A DNA stretch of 64,000 nucleotides from Gluconacetobacter diazotrophicus PA1 5 (GTDB lineage: Bacteria; Pseudomonadota; Alphaproteobacteria; Acetobacterales; Acetobacteraceae), in the NCBI RefSeq assembly GCF_000021325.1, contig NC_011365.1, forward strand, positions 806,001 through 870,000. Reading direction: 5' to 3'. The position numbers and the translations under genes are program-made. How positions within the stretch are numbered: the first letter of the stretch is position 1; the number at the start of each line of letters is the position of its first letter. Below are positions 27,512 through 36,471 of this stretch, one piece after another. The notes beneath the pieces are model-generated. The model had not been told where the DNA came from. It did not search any database and saw nothing but the letters and a program-made list of their open reading frames with translations.

Positions 27512-28720
27512 TTAACCCCCAGCCCCACCCGTCAGTTGCGTCACGCCGGGCCCGGTCGTATCGAGAAGGGCCGCATCGACGACGTCGCGGATCGCGCGGC
27601 GGAACATCTCTTCGGAAAAACGCAGGGCATTTTCCCGGCACAGCTCCACTGTCATCAGGGATTCGAGGGCGGCAAAGCGTTCCACGGCGTCAACGATGGC
27701 GTCCGCGTCCTGCTGGTCGAACAGCAGCCCGGTCGGGCCGCCGGCGTCGCCCACCCCCCGCACGATGTCCAGCGCGCCGCCGCGCCCGAACGCGATCACC
27801 GGCGTGCCGCAGGCCTGGGCCTCGACCATGGCGATGCCGAAATCCTCTTCCGCCGCGAAGACGAACGCGCGTGCCGCCTGCATCAGGTGCAGCAATTCCT
27901 CGCTTCCCACCTTGCCCCGCATTTCGATATTGGGCGCACCGGCCGCGACGGCGACGATCTGGTCGCGTTCGGGACCATCCCCCACGACGATCAGCCGGCG
28001 CTGCGGCATGCGCCGGAATGCCTCGACCACGAGATCGACGCGCTTGTACGGGACGAGGCGCGAGACAACCACATAGGCGTCGCGGACCTGGACCACGGGC
28101 CGGAAGCGCGTGACATCGACGGGGGGATAGATGACGACGGACGACCGGCGATAGACCTTGCGAATCCGCCGCTGGATATAGCTGGAATTGGCAATGAACA
28201 CGTCCACGCCGTTGGCCGAGCGCACGTCCCAGTTGCGAAGCCGGTGCAGCAGCCAGCGGGCGAACAATCCCTTCGGCCCGCGCTCCAGCCCGCTTTGCTT
28301 CAGATAGGCGGCCTGCATGTCCCATGCGTAGCGCATCGGGGAATGGACATAGCAGATATGGATCTGGTCGGGGCCGGTAATCACCCCCTTGGCAACGGCG
28401 TGGTTGCTGGAAATGACGAGATCGAACCCGGAAAGATCGAGCTGTTCGATGGCGATCGGCATCAGGCCGATATAGTTCCTGAAGCGTTTGCGAGCGAACG
28501 GCAGGTGCTGGATGAACGTCGTGGTGACTTTGCGCTGGCCCAGCATGCCGCGTTCGGACGGCGGCATGAAATCGACGATCGCGAAGATCTCGGCCTGGGG
28601 AAAGACCTTGAGGATCTGCTCGACGACACGTTCCGACCCCGCGAAATGTTCCAGCCACTCATGAACGACGGCCACCTTCAGCATCGGTGCGACGGACGGA
28701 TCGGGCTGCATGACGGTCAC
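27512..28720 (-). CDS. Glycosyltransferase family 4, exopolysaccharide assembly
   Basis: A 402-residue cytoplasmic GT4 (GT-B fold) enzyme. The N-terminal KVAVVHEWLEHFAGSERVVEQILKVFP and the middle YVHSPMRYAWDM are typical of WbaZ-like mannosyltransferases; the nucleotide-sugar site has VSRLVPYKRVDLVVEAF and the E-x7-E motif in EEDFGIAMVEAQACGTPVIAF. The start is GTG at 28720, supported by GGGAGG eight bases upstream; an ATG three codons later is poorly spaced. It lies between the GumB-like gene and the polymerase gene. The sugar transferred cannot be determined from sequence. Confidence 0.88.
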   Translation of the reverse strand: MTVMQPDPSVAPMLKVAVVHEWLEHFAGSERVVEQILKVFPQAEIFAIVDFMPPSERGMLGQRKVTTTFIQHLPFARKRFRNYIGLMPIAIEQLDLSGFDLVISSNHAVAKGVITGPDQIHICYVHSPMRYAWDMQAAYLKQSGLERGPKGLFARWLLHRLRNWDVRSANGVDVFIANSSYIQRRIRKVYRRSSVVIYPPVDVTRFRPVVQVRDAYVVVSRLVPYKRVDLVVEAFRRMPQRRLIVVGDGPERDQIVAVAAGAPNIEMRGKVGSEELLHLMQAARAFVFAAEEDFGIAMVEAQACGTPVIAFGRGGALDIVRGVGDAGGPTGLLFDQQDADAIVDAVERFAALESLMTVELCRENALRFSEEMFRRAIRDVVDAALLDTTGPGVTQLTGGAGG

Positions 28721-28744
28721 GATATATACCTCCCGTATCTTCCA

Positions 28745-29323
28745 TCAGAAGTGGCGTTCATAAATCTTCAGGACGTCCCCGGGCTTGACGTAGTCCTGTG
28801 GATTAAGGCGCCCCACCACCGTATGGTCGCCTTCCTGCCGGACGACGTAGGCCCGGTCTTCCAGCGCGCGATAGGTGAATCCGCCGGCCGATGCGACGGC
28901 CGTCAGCATCGTCATGAAAGGCTGATACGCATACTGGCCCGGCCGTGCGACCTCGCCCAGGATCGAGACCAGGCGATAGGCCGTCACTTCGACCGTGACG
29001 TTCGGCTGCCGCACCATGCGCGCCTTCTCCAGCGCGGCGGAAATTTCCGCCGCGAATTCGGAGGTGGTCAGTCCTTCCGCCTGCAGGTGGCCGGCCAGCG
29101 GGAATGCGACCTTGCCGTTGCTGTCGACCCGGAAATCGGACGTCAGCTGGTCCTGACCGTAGGTAAGAACCCGGATCTGGTCATCGACCCCCAGGCGATA
29201 CTGGTTGGGATCGTATGCCGCCACCGGATCGAGGGACGATCCGGCGGCGCATCCGCTCAGAACGGTTGCCATGCCGAAAAGCACCACGGCGGAACGACGG
29301 CTGGTGAGACTGGTCGTCGGCAT
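28745..29323 (-). CDS. gumB: Polysaccharide export outer-membrane lipoprotein (GumB/Wza family)
   Basis: A 192-residue secretin-like export protein that forms the outer-membrane channel for the exopolysaccharide. A lipoprotein signal ends at LSGC, followed by YRLGVDDQIRVLTYGQDQLTSDFRVDSNGKVAFPLAGHL (Poly_export domain) and a SLBB-type region around VSILGEVARPGQYAYQPFMTMLTAVASAGGFTYRA. It is short like GumB, lacking the extra Wza domains. The ATG at 29323 has GGGAG ten bases upstream and places the signal peptide at the start; ATG 29347 is less likely. The partner should be the GumC-like protein across the promoter region. Confidence 0.9.
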   Translation of the reverse strand: MPTTSLTSRRSAVVLFGMATVLSGCAAGSSLDPVAAYDPNQYRLGVDDQIRVLTYGQDQLTSDFRVDSNGKVAFPLAGHLQAEGLTTSEFAAEISAALEKARMVRQPNVTVEVTAYRLVSILGEVARPGQYAYQPFMTMLTAVASAGGFTYRALEDRAYVVRQEGDHTVVGRLNPQDYVKPGDVLKIYERHF

Positions 29324-29366
29324 TCTGGATATGCTCCCGTATCGCATGGGCTGGAGATCACAAGGG

Positions 29367-30680
29367 CTAAAGCGCCAGATGCGCGCTGAGCAGGACGGTA
29401 TGGTCGGAAAATGTCCTGTATCCCACTGTCTTCTGGCTGGAAAAGTTGTAGTTCAACGTTACGCTCAGGTGACGGTTCAGCAGCCACTGGGCGCCCGCGC
29501 CAATATTATAGACTGTCTGGTTGGACGCGATCTGGTCGAGGATCGTGTTTCTCAGCACACCCGACGCTGCGGAATAATCCGCCTTCTCGATTCCGGCCTG
29601 CGCGTTCAGTACCAGGTTGCGTCCGTAATTGTGACGGACACCGATCTGTGCGGAGGTATAGCTGAAGCCGACAACGTTCTCGAAGGCGCCGTCCTCGATC
29701 CCGTGACGCACCGAAAGCGTCATCGTCGTCAGGCGGGTGGGATTCCATCCCAGTTCCGCCTCGGCGATCGGGGAGGTGATCCGCTGGTAGAGGGACGAGC
29801 GATAGACCCGTGTCTGATAGCCGACCAGGGCACGGAAGCGAAGTGGCCCCGACAGGCCGAAATCCATGCCGGCCATCGCCGACACACCGTTTGAATCGCG
29901 GGACGGAACGCCCGGGGTACGGTCCAGATAGCGGATTTCCGTCCCCTGCAGAATCACGAGAATCTGGGTCGTCCCGGCAAGGTCGTACCGACCGGTCACG
30001 CCCTCGGTGATCGTGGCCCTGTTGCGATAGGTCTGGTCGAGTTGGCCCGGAACAAGAACGACACGGTCGAAATTGTAACGGTTGATACCGGCTTCGGGAA
30101 TGAAGCTGAAGCGCCCGTGGGTCGTCGCCGTATAGCTGAGGCGGACGTCGTCATACTGATAGGGTATGGGACGGCTGAGGATCAGCGCGCCGAGGTCCAT
30201 CGGTGTCTGGACCAGCGACAGATGGGTGTAGGCCATGCCCAGCCGGTCGTGGCCGAAATCATGCACCGCGCCCAGGCCGACCGTCCAGTTTGTACGGTTC
30301 TGTATGGACTGGGATGGAAAGCGGTAATCGTCGACGGATATTTCGGCATGGACCTGGTCGCGCTGCCATACGGCCGCCCCTGCCAGCCGGGCATGCGTCG
30401 TTTCCATGACGCCGCCGGTTCCGTTCGCTAGGCGGGCGATATCGGAATCATAGCCGATCGACTCCGCCGCGTCGGCGTCTATACGCAGGGGGCCGTAACG
30501 AAGGCCAAGCGGCGCGTATTCTTCCAGCGCGCGAACCTGTGCCGGCTCGGTCATGATATCGCCGAACCCGCTTCCCATGGGCGGAAAATACGTATCGAGT
30601 ACCTGGGCGGATGCACTATCCGGCAGGAACAGAGGGACAACGACTATCAGCCCCAGACTGACGTATAATGTTGTTCTCAC
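29367..30680 (-). CDS. Outer-membrane beta-barrel protein of the exopolysaccharide locus
   Basis: A 437-residue protein with a clear signal peptide (MRTTLYVSLGLIVVVPLFLPDSASA) and many alternating beta strands ending in an aromatic/hydrophobic strand (HTVLLSAHLAL), the pattern of BBP2-type outer-membrane barrels found beside polysaccharide secretion genes. It may act as an accessory exit pore or anchor for the polymer. I chose GTG at 30680 because AAGG lies six bases upstream and the signal peptide starts there; an upstream GTG at 30740 adds twenty residues before the signal. It is the promoter-proximal gene of the leftward operon. Confidence 0.8.
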   Translation of the reverse strand: MRTTLYVSLGLIVVVPLFLPDSASAQVLDTYFPPMGSGFGDIMTEPAQVRALEEYAPLGLRYGPLRIDADAAESIGYDSDIARLANGTGGVMETTHARLAGAAVWQRDQVHAEISVDDYRFPSQSIQNRTNWTVGLGAVHDFGHDRLGMAYTHLSLVQTPMDLGALILSRPIPYQYDDVRLSYTATTHGRFSFIPEAGINRYNFDRVVLVPGQLDQTYRNRATITEGVTGRYDLAGTTQILVILQGTEIRYLDRTPGVPSRDSNGVSAMAGMDFGLSGPLRFRALVGYQTRVYRSSLYQRITSPIAEAELGWNPTRLTTMTLSVRHGIEDGAFENVVGFSYTSAQIGVRHNYGRNLVLNAQAGIEKADYSAASGVLRNTILDQIASNQTVYNIGAGAQWLLNRHLSVTLNYNFSSQKTVGYRTFSDHTVLLSAHLAL

Positions 30681-31091
30681 CGGATACCTTGCAAATATGG
30701 CGATTCCAAACGGCCGCAACGTCCCGATCGTTTCATCCACGTGATTTATTTTTATTTCCTGTCACTGTGCGGGCGTTTGACCGAACCTATATCGCTTGAC
30801 TCCAGTTTTATTTTCATCCGCCTTCGCCGATCGCTATCACGTTTTTCTGATCACGATAGCTGCGCCTTCATTTCGACTTTTTTTGAGCCCCCCCCTTTCG
30901 GGAGGAAACCTTGCCAGTGTCGCCGCGTATACCCCTCCGGACTGGACACGACTACATTACGTAACGATATATTTCATATTTCCCGCCCGCCAACATAAAT
31001 TGCTTATTTTTATATCGTATATAATCGCTTTTTTTAAAATTATCGACACCTGATTTTAATTATTTATTTTTATTTTAGCCGGGGATGTGTT
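30681..31091. promoter_or_regulatory. Divergent control region of the exopolysaccharide locus, AT-rich on its gumD side
   Basis: These 411 bases separate the leftward and rightward exopolysaccharide operons. The second half (about 30960-31090) is strikingly AT-rich against a GC-rich background, with runs of T and a perfect TATAAT at 31020-31025, 67 bases before the gumD start; no well-spaced -35 is seen. The first half has a C8 tract near 30890. I see no gene. AT-rich control regions are typical targets of nucleoid-type or Ros/MucR-type regulators. Confidence 0.55.
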
Positions 31092-32594
31092 ATGGATACA
31101 CAGGTTTCCAGCATCATTATTGGCGTTGCTGACGCGGCCGGTCAGGTGCCGGAAAGCAATATCCTTACCCTGGCCAGCGGTCCGACGCCCGCGCTTCCGT
31201 CGGATCTTCGCCGTTTTCGTTACTTTTCCGCAACTGCCCTGATGATGGGCGATGCGCTGGCGTTCGCGCTTGCGCTCGCGACTGTTCACCTGTCCTCCGC
31301 CTTTTCGGCATCGACGTCGCTGCTGGTCCCCGACGGGCACCTGGCGACGGAAAAGAGCCTGTGGCTTTCGATCTTCATGATGGCGGGTCTGGTCTATTAT
31401 TTTTCGACCAAGGGCCATTATCGCGACCGGCTGCCGTTCTGGAGCGAGGTCCCGCAGATCATCGCGATCTCGGTGGCCGCCATGACCGTGGCGGCCGGGT
31501 TCGGCGTCCTGCTCGGCTCGCTGCATGATGCCGCGCGGATGACGGAGCAATGGGTCGTCTTTGCCGCGCTGGCGATTTCCCTGCGCCAGATCGCCAAGCA
31601 CACCTTGCATCATTTCGGGCTGTGGCAGCTTCCGGTTCTTCTGGTCGGCGACACCGAAACCTGCAACAAGACCATCGAGGCATTTTCCAGCGAGCGTCTG
31701 CCCGGTCTGCGGGCGGTCGACTGCATTTCCTCGGAATCCCTGCTGCGCGTGGCGCCTTCGCATCTGACCCGGGTACTTCTGACGCGGTACGGCGCGGTAC
31801 GACTGGTCCTGGCCATCGATGTCAACGAAGCCGCCGGCCGCGCGGTCATTTCACGCGTGACGCGGGGCCGGGTGCCGTTTTCGCTGGTCCCGCAGATGGC
31901 CGACATACCCATCGACCATAGCCGTCTGTCCTATTTCAGCTTCGACACCATGATGCTGACATTTCGCAGCAAGCTGGACCTGCCGTTCCACCGCGCGACC
32001 AAAATCGCGTTCGACGTGGCGGTGGCGTCCGCGCTGCTGTTCCTGGCACTGCCCGTGTTCCTTATACTCTATGGGCTGGTGCGGATGGATGGCGGCCCGG
32101 CGACCTTCGGACATCTGCGCGTCGGACGAAATGGACAGCCCTTCCGCTGCCTGAAGTTCCGCACCATGGTGCCGAACGCGGAGGAGGTCCTGGCCGACCT
32201 GCTGGCCCGGGACGCCCATGCCGCCGCCGAATGGGCCGCGACGCGCAAGCTGACGAACGATCCGCGGATCACCGCGATCGGCCGCCTGCTGCGCCAGACC
32301 AGCCTGGATGAACTGCCGCAGCTTCTGAATGTGCTGCGCCTGGACATGAGCCTGGTCGGACCACGGCCGATCGTGACGGCCGAAGCAGATCATTACGGTG
32401 ACGACATGGAGTACTACCATGCGATCCGCCCGGGCATCACCGGCCTGTGGCAGGTCAGCGGACGGAGCGACACGTCGTATCCGCGACGGGTGCAACTGGA
32501 CAACTGGTATGTCCGTAACTGGAGCCTGTGGAACGACGTCGTGATCCTTGCCAGGACGGTGCCGGCCGTCCTGTTCCGGAACGGCGCCCGATAG
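31092..32594 (+). CDS. gumD: Undecaprenyl-phosphate glucose phosphotransferase (GumD/WbaP type)
   Basis: This enzyme starts the repeat unit by moving sugar-1-phosphate, usually glucose-1-P, to undecaprenyl phosphate. The 500-residue product has four to five N-terminal helices, a middle domain, and the C-terminal bacterial sugar transferase domain (from about residue 300): FDVAVASALLFLALPVF, then GRNGQPFRCLKFRTMVPNAEE, LRQTSLDELPQLLNVLRLDMSLVGPRP and YHAIRPGITGLWQVSGR, with the catalytic Asp-Glu pair. A GGGGATG ribosome-site-like sequence precedes the ATG. It is the first gene of the rightward operon and defines the pathway as Wzx/Wzy-dependent. Confidence 0.94.
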   Translation: MDTQVSSIIIGVADAAGQVPESNILTLASGPTPALPSDLRRFRYFSATALMMGDALAFALALATVHLSSAFSASTSLLVPDGHLATEKSLWLSIFMMAGLVYYFSTKGHYRDRLPFWSEVPQIIAISVAAMTVAAGFGVLLGSLHDAARMTEQWVVFAALAISLRQIAKHTLHHFGLWQLPVLLVGDTETCNKTIEAFSSERLPGLRAVDCISSESLLRVAPSHLTRVLLTRYGAVRLVLAIDVNEAAGRAVISRVTRGRVPFSLVPQMADIPIDHSRLSYFSFDTMMLTFRSKLDLPFHRATKIAFDVAVASALLFLALPVFLILYGLVRMDGGPATFGHLRVGRNGQPFRCLKFRTMVPNAEEVLADLLARDAHAAAEWAATRKLTNDPRITAIGRLLRQTSLDELPQLLNVLRLDMSLVGPRPIVTAEADHYGDDMEYYHAIRPGITGLWQVSGRSDTSYPRRVQLDNWYVRNWSLWNDVVILARTVPAVLFRNGAR

Positions 32595-32674
32595 AGCCGC
32601 ACAGTCCGAAAGCCCGACCGCCGCAAGGCCGTTTCGATGAAATCTCCCTACGCCCCCATGCGAGAGATCGTGCG

Positions 32675-34789
32675 ATGAACCAGCTTCAATTATCTCCCTT
32701 GGCCGGCCTTTCGGGCATGCCGACGGACAGTCAGCATGTTCCCCCCACGCAGGTATTCCGCATCCTTGGGCGCCATCGCCTGGCGGTCGTGCTGGTGACG
32801 GTGGGGATGTTCGCTCCGGCGGTGGCGTTCATCGAGACGATGAAACCCTATTACACCGCGACGGCGATGCTGATGGTGGGCACGCGGCAGGCGTCCTTCC
32901 GCGACCTGCAGGCCACGGTATCGACCCCCGACATCGATGCCGTCGGCATCAATACGCAGGTCGGCGTCCTGCGCAGTTCGACCATTGCCCGGGCGGTGAC
33001 CGAACGCCTGAACCTGGTCGACGATCCGGAATTCCGCAAGGTCCTCGATACCGTGCCGCTCAAGGCCCGGATCGTCCTTGCCGTGCAGAAGCTGTTCGGC
33101 ATCGCGCCGCCGCCCGCGCCCCCCATGACGCCGGCGGCGCGGCTGCAGGCGACGGCGCTCGTGCTGGCCGACAAGGTCAATATCCTCAATGACGGCCGGT
33201 CCTATATCATCACGATCACGGCGAAGACCGACAATCCGGCATCCAGCGCCAGGATCGCGAATGCCTATGCGGACGCCTATTTCGAATCCCGGCGTCACAT
33301 GAAGGTCGCTGCGACATGGCGGGCCAATGCCCTGCTGGATGAACAGATCGTCCCGTTGCGCGAAAGGCTGCGTCATGCGGAACAGGCCGTCGAGGCATTT
33401 CGCGAACAGAATGGCCTGATCTCGGCCCGCCTGGAACATATGCCCGGCACGCCGGAGGCCGATGCGACCACGGTCGCCGACGAGCAGTTGATGCGCATGA
33501 ACCAGGAACTGGTCACCGCCCAGGCCGCGTTGGAGGAAAAGCGCGCACGCTATTCGGAAGTCCGGACCGCGGAACGCAACGGCACGGTGGGGAACCTGCC
33601 GGACGTGGTCTCGGCCCCGCTGATCCAGCAATTGCAGAACCAGCAGGCCCAGTTGAGCAGCCGCGTGTCCAGCCTCAGCCGCTCCGTCCTGGACGGCAAT
33701 CCCGAGATGCAGGCCGCCCAGGCCGCCGCCGCCCAGGTGCGGCGCCAGATCGGCGCCGAGACGGCGCGGATCGCCGACAGCATCGCCAAGGATGTCAGCG
33801 GGGCGCAGGCGCGCGTCGCGGCGCTGAGCCACGCCGTGGACAGCCTGCAGAAGCAGGTGACCGCCGAAAACCAGGCCAATGTCACCCTGCGCCAGCTGGA
33901 AAGCGAGGCCAACGCCGCACGCGTCGTCTACCAGGATTATCTGGGCCGCTTTGCCCAGACCTCGACCCAGGCGCAGTTGCAGGAACCGGAAGCGGAACTG
34001 ATTTCGCGCGCCGAGATCCCGCTGGGCTTTTCGGGGCCGCCGCGGACCCAGTACCTGGCCATCGCCCTGCTGTTCTCGATGCTGTGCGGGACCGGCGCGG
34101 CCCTGCTGGCGGATCGCATTCGCAAGGGAATCCGCAGCACGTCGCAACTGGATTCGGTCCCCGGCCTGTTCACGCTGGGCATGGTCCCGGTCTTCAACGG
34201 CGCTCTGGTGCGGCATTACCGGTCCGCTGCCGCAGGCGTCTCCTCGGCCTATGTCGAGACGATCGAGAACATCCGCAGCATCCTGTGCTTCGGTCACAGC
34301 CGCTTCCGCGCCAAGGTGGTCCTGGTCACCTCCGCCCGCCCCGGGGAAGGCAAGACGACCTTTGCCGTGTCCCTGGCCGCCAATGCGGGCCGCGACCTGC
34401 AACGCGCGCTGGTGATCGACTGCGATTCCCGCAACCCCTCGGCATTGGGCGCGCTGGGCAAGACGGACCAGGCCAGCGACAATTCCCTGCCCGGTGAGCG
34501 TGGCCACGGGCAGGCTGGCGCGCGACGTGATGCCGGGGGTCGATATCCTGACCATGCGGCCGCCGGGCGAACGCAATTACGCCATGGTGTCGCCGATGGA
34601 ACTGAGCCGCGTCCTGACGCAGTTTTCACCCCATTACGACATGATCGTCCTGGACACCCCCCCGATCCTGGCCTTCCCCGATGCCGCCGTCCTGGCCCAG
34701 CAGACCGACGGCATCGTCATGGTCGTCAAATGGGGGTTGACCGGGTCCATGGAACTGACCGAGGCGATGCGGATCCTGCATGCCTATGA
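32675..34789 (+). CDS. gumC: GumC/Wzc-type polysaccharide co-polymerase, truncated by a frameshift in the kinase domain
   Basis: The protein should control chain length and link polymerase to the GumB-like exporter. It has an N-terminal Wzz domain with a first helix at about residues 35-52, a long coiled coil (about 200-470), a second helix at about 500, then a BY-kinase domain with Walker A GEGKTT (residues 557-562) and VIDCDSRNPS. After about residue 606 the frame changes: the reading continues as Arg/Gly/Pro-rich nonsense to a stop at 34787-34789, while the true C terminus continues in the next frame. Removing one C from the CCC at 34490-34492 would restore a 740-residue protein, the usual length. 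The start at 32675 follows a GAGAG site. Confidence 0.85.
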   Translation: MNQLQLSPLAGLSGMPTDSQHVPPTQVFRILGRHRLAVVLVTVGMFAPAVAFIETMKPYYTATAMLMVGTRQASFRDLQATVSTPDIDAVGINTQVGVLRSSTIARAVTERLNLVDDPEFRKVLDTVPLKARIVLAVQKLFGIAPPPAPPMTPAARLQATALVLADKVNILNDGRSYIITITAKTDNPASSARIANAYADAYFESRRHMKVAATWRANALLDEQIVPLRERLRHAEQAVEAFREQNGLISARLEHMPGTPEADATTVADEQLMRMNQELVTAQAALEEKRARYSEVRTAERNGTVGNLPDVVSAPLIQQLQNQQAQLSSRVSSLSRSVLDGNPEMQAAQAAAAQVRRQIGAETARIADSIAKDVSGAQARVAALSHAVDSLQKQVTAENQANVTLRQLESEANAARVVYQDYLGRFAQTSTQAQLQEPEAELISRAEIPLGFSGPPRTQYLAIALLFSMLCGTGAALLADRIRKGIRSTSQLDSVPGLFTLGMVPVFNGALVRHYRSAAAGVSSAYVETIENIRSILCFGHSRFRAKVVLVTSARPGEGKTTFAVSLAANAGRDLQRALVIDCDSRNPSALGALGKTDQASDNSLPGERGHGQAGARRDAGGRYPDHAAAGRTQLRHGVADGTEPRPDAVFTPLRHDRPGHPPDPGLPRCRRPGPADRRHRHGRQMGVDRVHGTDRGDADPACL

Positions 34790-34898
34790 CGCCCGCGTGC
34801 TGGGCAGCGTCCTGACGCAGGTCCCGGCCCGGGGACTGGAAAGCGCCGAGAAGCGCCAGTTGGGGATCTATCGTCAGTACGGCCTGCTGACCTCCTGA
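34494..34898 (+). CDS. Displaced C-terminal part of the GumC/Wzc kinase domain
   Basis: This 134-residue frame contains the part of the tyrosine-kinase-like domain missing from the preceding gene: GVDILTMRPPGERNYAM, then the Walker B element HYDMIVLDTPPILAFPDA and TDGIVMVVKWGLT. It opens with GTG but shows no ribosome site of its own, and it overlaps the upstream frame, so independent translation is doubtful. It most likely records a frameshift (mutation, sequencing error or, less likely, +1 recoding). The C terminus has only two tyrosines (IYRQYG), not the Tyr cluster of classical Wzc. Confidence 0.8.
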   Translation: MSVATGRLARDVMPGVDILTMRPPGERNYAMVSPMELSRVLTQFSPHYDMIVLDTPPILAFPDAAVLAQQTDGIVMVVKWGLTGSMELTEAMRILHAYDARVLGSVLTQVPARGLESAEKRQLGIYRQYGLLTS

Positions 34899-34944
34899 AT
34901 CCGGCCCCACGTCCCTCCAATGCCGGTATGGGCAGGAGTTTTCA

Positions 34945-36030
34945 ATGCAGTCCGCGCTTTACGTCAACAGCCGCTTCCTGACCCAGCCCCTGAGCGGCGT
35001 GCAGCGCTTCGCGACCGAGATCACCAGCGCCATCGGCCGGGTCTGGAGCGCCAATGACGTCAGCCGCCCCATCCTGCTGACCCCGGCGGCGGCATTGATC
35101 GCGGACGGCCCCGGGGATCTGGAGCGCCAGTTCGTCGGACGCCGGCAGGGACAGATCTGGGAGCAGATCGACCTGCCGCGCCGGGCCCGGGACGGCGTGC
35201 TGCTGAACCTGGGCAACACGGCCCCCATCATGGGGCGGCGGCAACTGGTGGTCTTGCATGACGCAGGCATTTTCAGCCAGCCCGACGCCTATTCGTGGCG
35301 CTTCCGCCTGTGGTACCGCGTCCTGCACAACCTGCTGCTGCGTACGCGCTCGCGCCTGGTCACGGTGTCGGAATTTTCCCGCGGGGAACTGGCGCGCCAC
35401 CTCGGCGTCGTGGCGGAGCGTTTCGCGGTGATCCCCGAAGGGGCAGATCATATCTCGCGCCTTGCCGCCGACCATGCGGTTCTGGCGCGGCACGGGCTTG
35501 CGACGGGACGCTATGTCCTGGTCGTCGGCAACCTGGCGCCGCACAAGAACCTGGCCAGCCTGGGCGTGCTGGCGCGCATGCTGGCCGCCCGCGACATCGC
35601 CCTGGTCATCACCGGCGCCCTGAACCGGTCCGTGTTCAACGGGCAGGACGGGATCACGCTGCCCGCGCCGGCCCATTATATCGGCCGCGTCAGCGACACG
35701 GAACTGTGCGCCCTGTACCAGAACGCCGCGTGCTTCGTCTTTCCGTCCCGATACGAGGGATTCGGCCTGCCGGCGGTCGAGGCCATGGCGTGCGGCTGCC
35801 CCGTGGTCGCGTCCTCGATCCCCGCCCTGCGCGAAGTCTGCGCCGATGCCGCGCTCTATGCCCATCCCGACGACCCCGTCGCGATCGCCAGTACCGTGGC
35901 CCGCGTGATCGACACACCGGGGTTGGCGCAGGACATGCGCATGAAGGGCATGGCACGCGCCGCCGGCTTTACCTGGGACAAGGCGGCGCGCGCGCTTCTG
36001 GACCTGGTGCATGACAGGGAAGCCGCATGA
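34945..36030 (+). CDS. Glycosyltransferase family 4
   Basis: A 361-residue GT-B fold transferase for exopolysaccharide repeat-unit assembly. It shows LYVNSRFLTQPLSGVQRFATEI at the N terminus (a common start in mannosyl- and rhamnosyltransferases of this group), VTVSEFSRGELARHLGV, the nucleotide-binding VVGNLAPHKNL, and the E-x7-E motif in YEGFGLPAVEAMACGCPVVAS. The start at 34945 has AGGAG at good spacing. It is followed without a gap by a small secreted protein gene (TGA then ATG). Similar enzymes transfer mannose; that is a family guess, not a demonstration. Confidence 0.9.
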   Translation: MQSALYVNSRFLTQPLSGVQRFATEITSAIGRVWSANDVSRPILLTPAAALIADGPGDLERQFVGRRQGQIWEQIDLPRRARDGVLLNLGNTAPIMGRRQLVVLHDAGIFSQPDAYSWRFRLWYRVLHNLLLRTRSRLVTVSEFSRGELARHLGVVAERFAVIPEGADHISRLAADHAVLARHGLATGRYVLVVGNLAPHKNLASLGVLARMLAARDIALVITGALNRSVFNGQDGITLPAPAHYIGRVSDTELCALYQNAACFVFPSRYEGFGLPAVEAMACGCPVVASSIPALREVCADAALYAHPDDPVAIASTVARVIDTPGLAQDMRMKGMARAAGFTWDKAARALLDLVHDREAA

Positions 36031-36432
36031 ATGATGCGCCATCCGACAAAACGCCATCTGGCATGGGCCGCCTGCGTGCTTGCCCTCCTTGCGGCGTCGC
36101 CCCGCCCGGCCGTGGCGCAGGATGACCCGATAGCCGGCTTCCTGCCCGAGGCCAACGGTCCCGCGACGGTCGTCTGGTGCAGCGTCCAGGCGGACCAGCG
36201 GCTGTTCATCAGCGACCTGATCCGCGTGGCCAGCACGTCGCGGGTCGCGCTGGGCGTCTATGGCGGGCGGTTCGGGCGGACGGTCAACGCCCGATACGGG
36301 CTGCATCTGGGCCTGGAGATCAATTACTGCCATCGGTTCAAAACCCGCGCTGCCGCGGCGACCGCCCGTGCCGCCATGATCGGACGCACGGCCGCGCAGA
36401 ATGTCGGCATTGTCGACGTGGGAGTCTACTGA
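36031..36432 (+). CDS. Hypothetical small exported protein in the exopolysaccharide operon
   Basis: A 133-residue protein with an export signal (KRHLAWAACVLALLAASPRPAVAQ) and a mature part of about 103 residues with two cysteines, in VVWCSVQ and INYCHRF. I do not recognise a family. Its ATG directly follows the stop of the preceding glycosyltransferase gene, so the two are co-translated, which supports it being a real gene with a periplasmic or surface role in the same pathway. The cysteines could form a disulphide. Confidence 0.7.
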   Translation: MMRHPTKRHLAWAACVLALLAASPRPAVAQDDPIAGFLPEANGPATVVWCSVQADQRLFISDLIRVASTSRVALGVYGGRFGRTVNARYGLHLGLEINYCHRFKTRAAAATARAAMIGRTAAQNVGIVDVGVY

Positions 36433-36471
36433 TCGTGTCTTCACGCTGCCACTTTCAACAAGAAATGCCAC

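Noticed and set aside
26924-29389. Long plus-strand frame covering the GT4 and gumB-like genes
   Set aside because: Low-complexity Arg/Asp/His-rich translation with no motif; the minus-strand genes have strong ribosome sites and family motifs.
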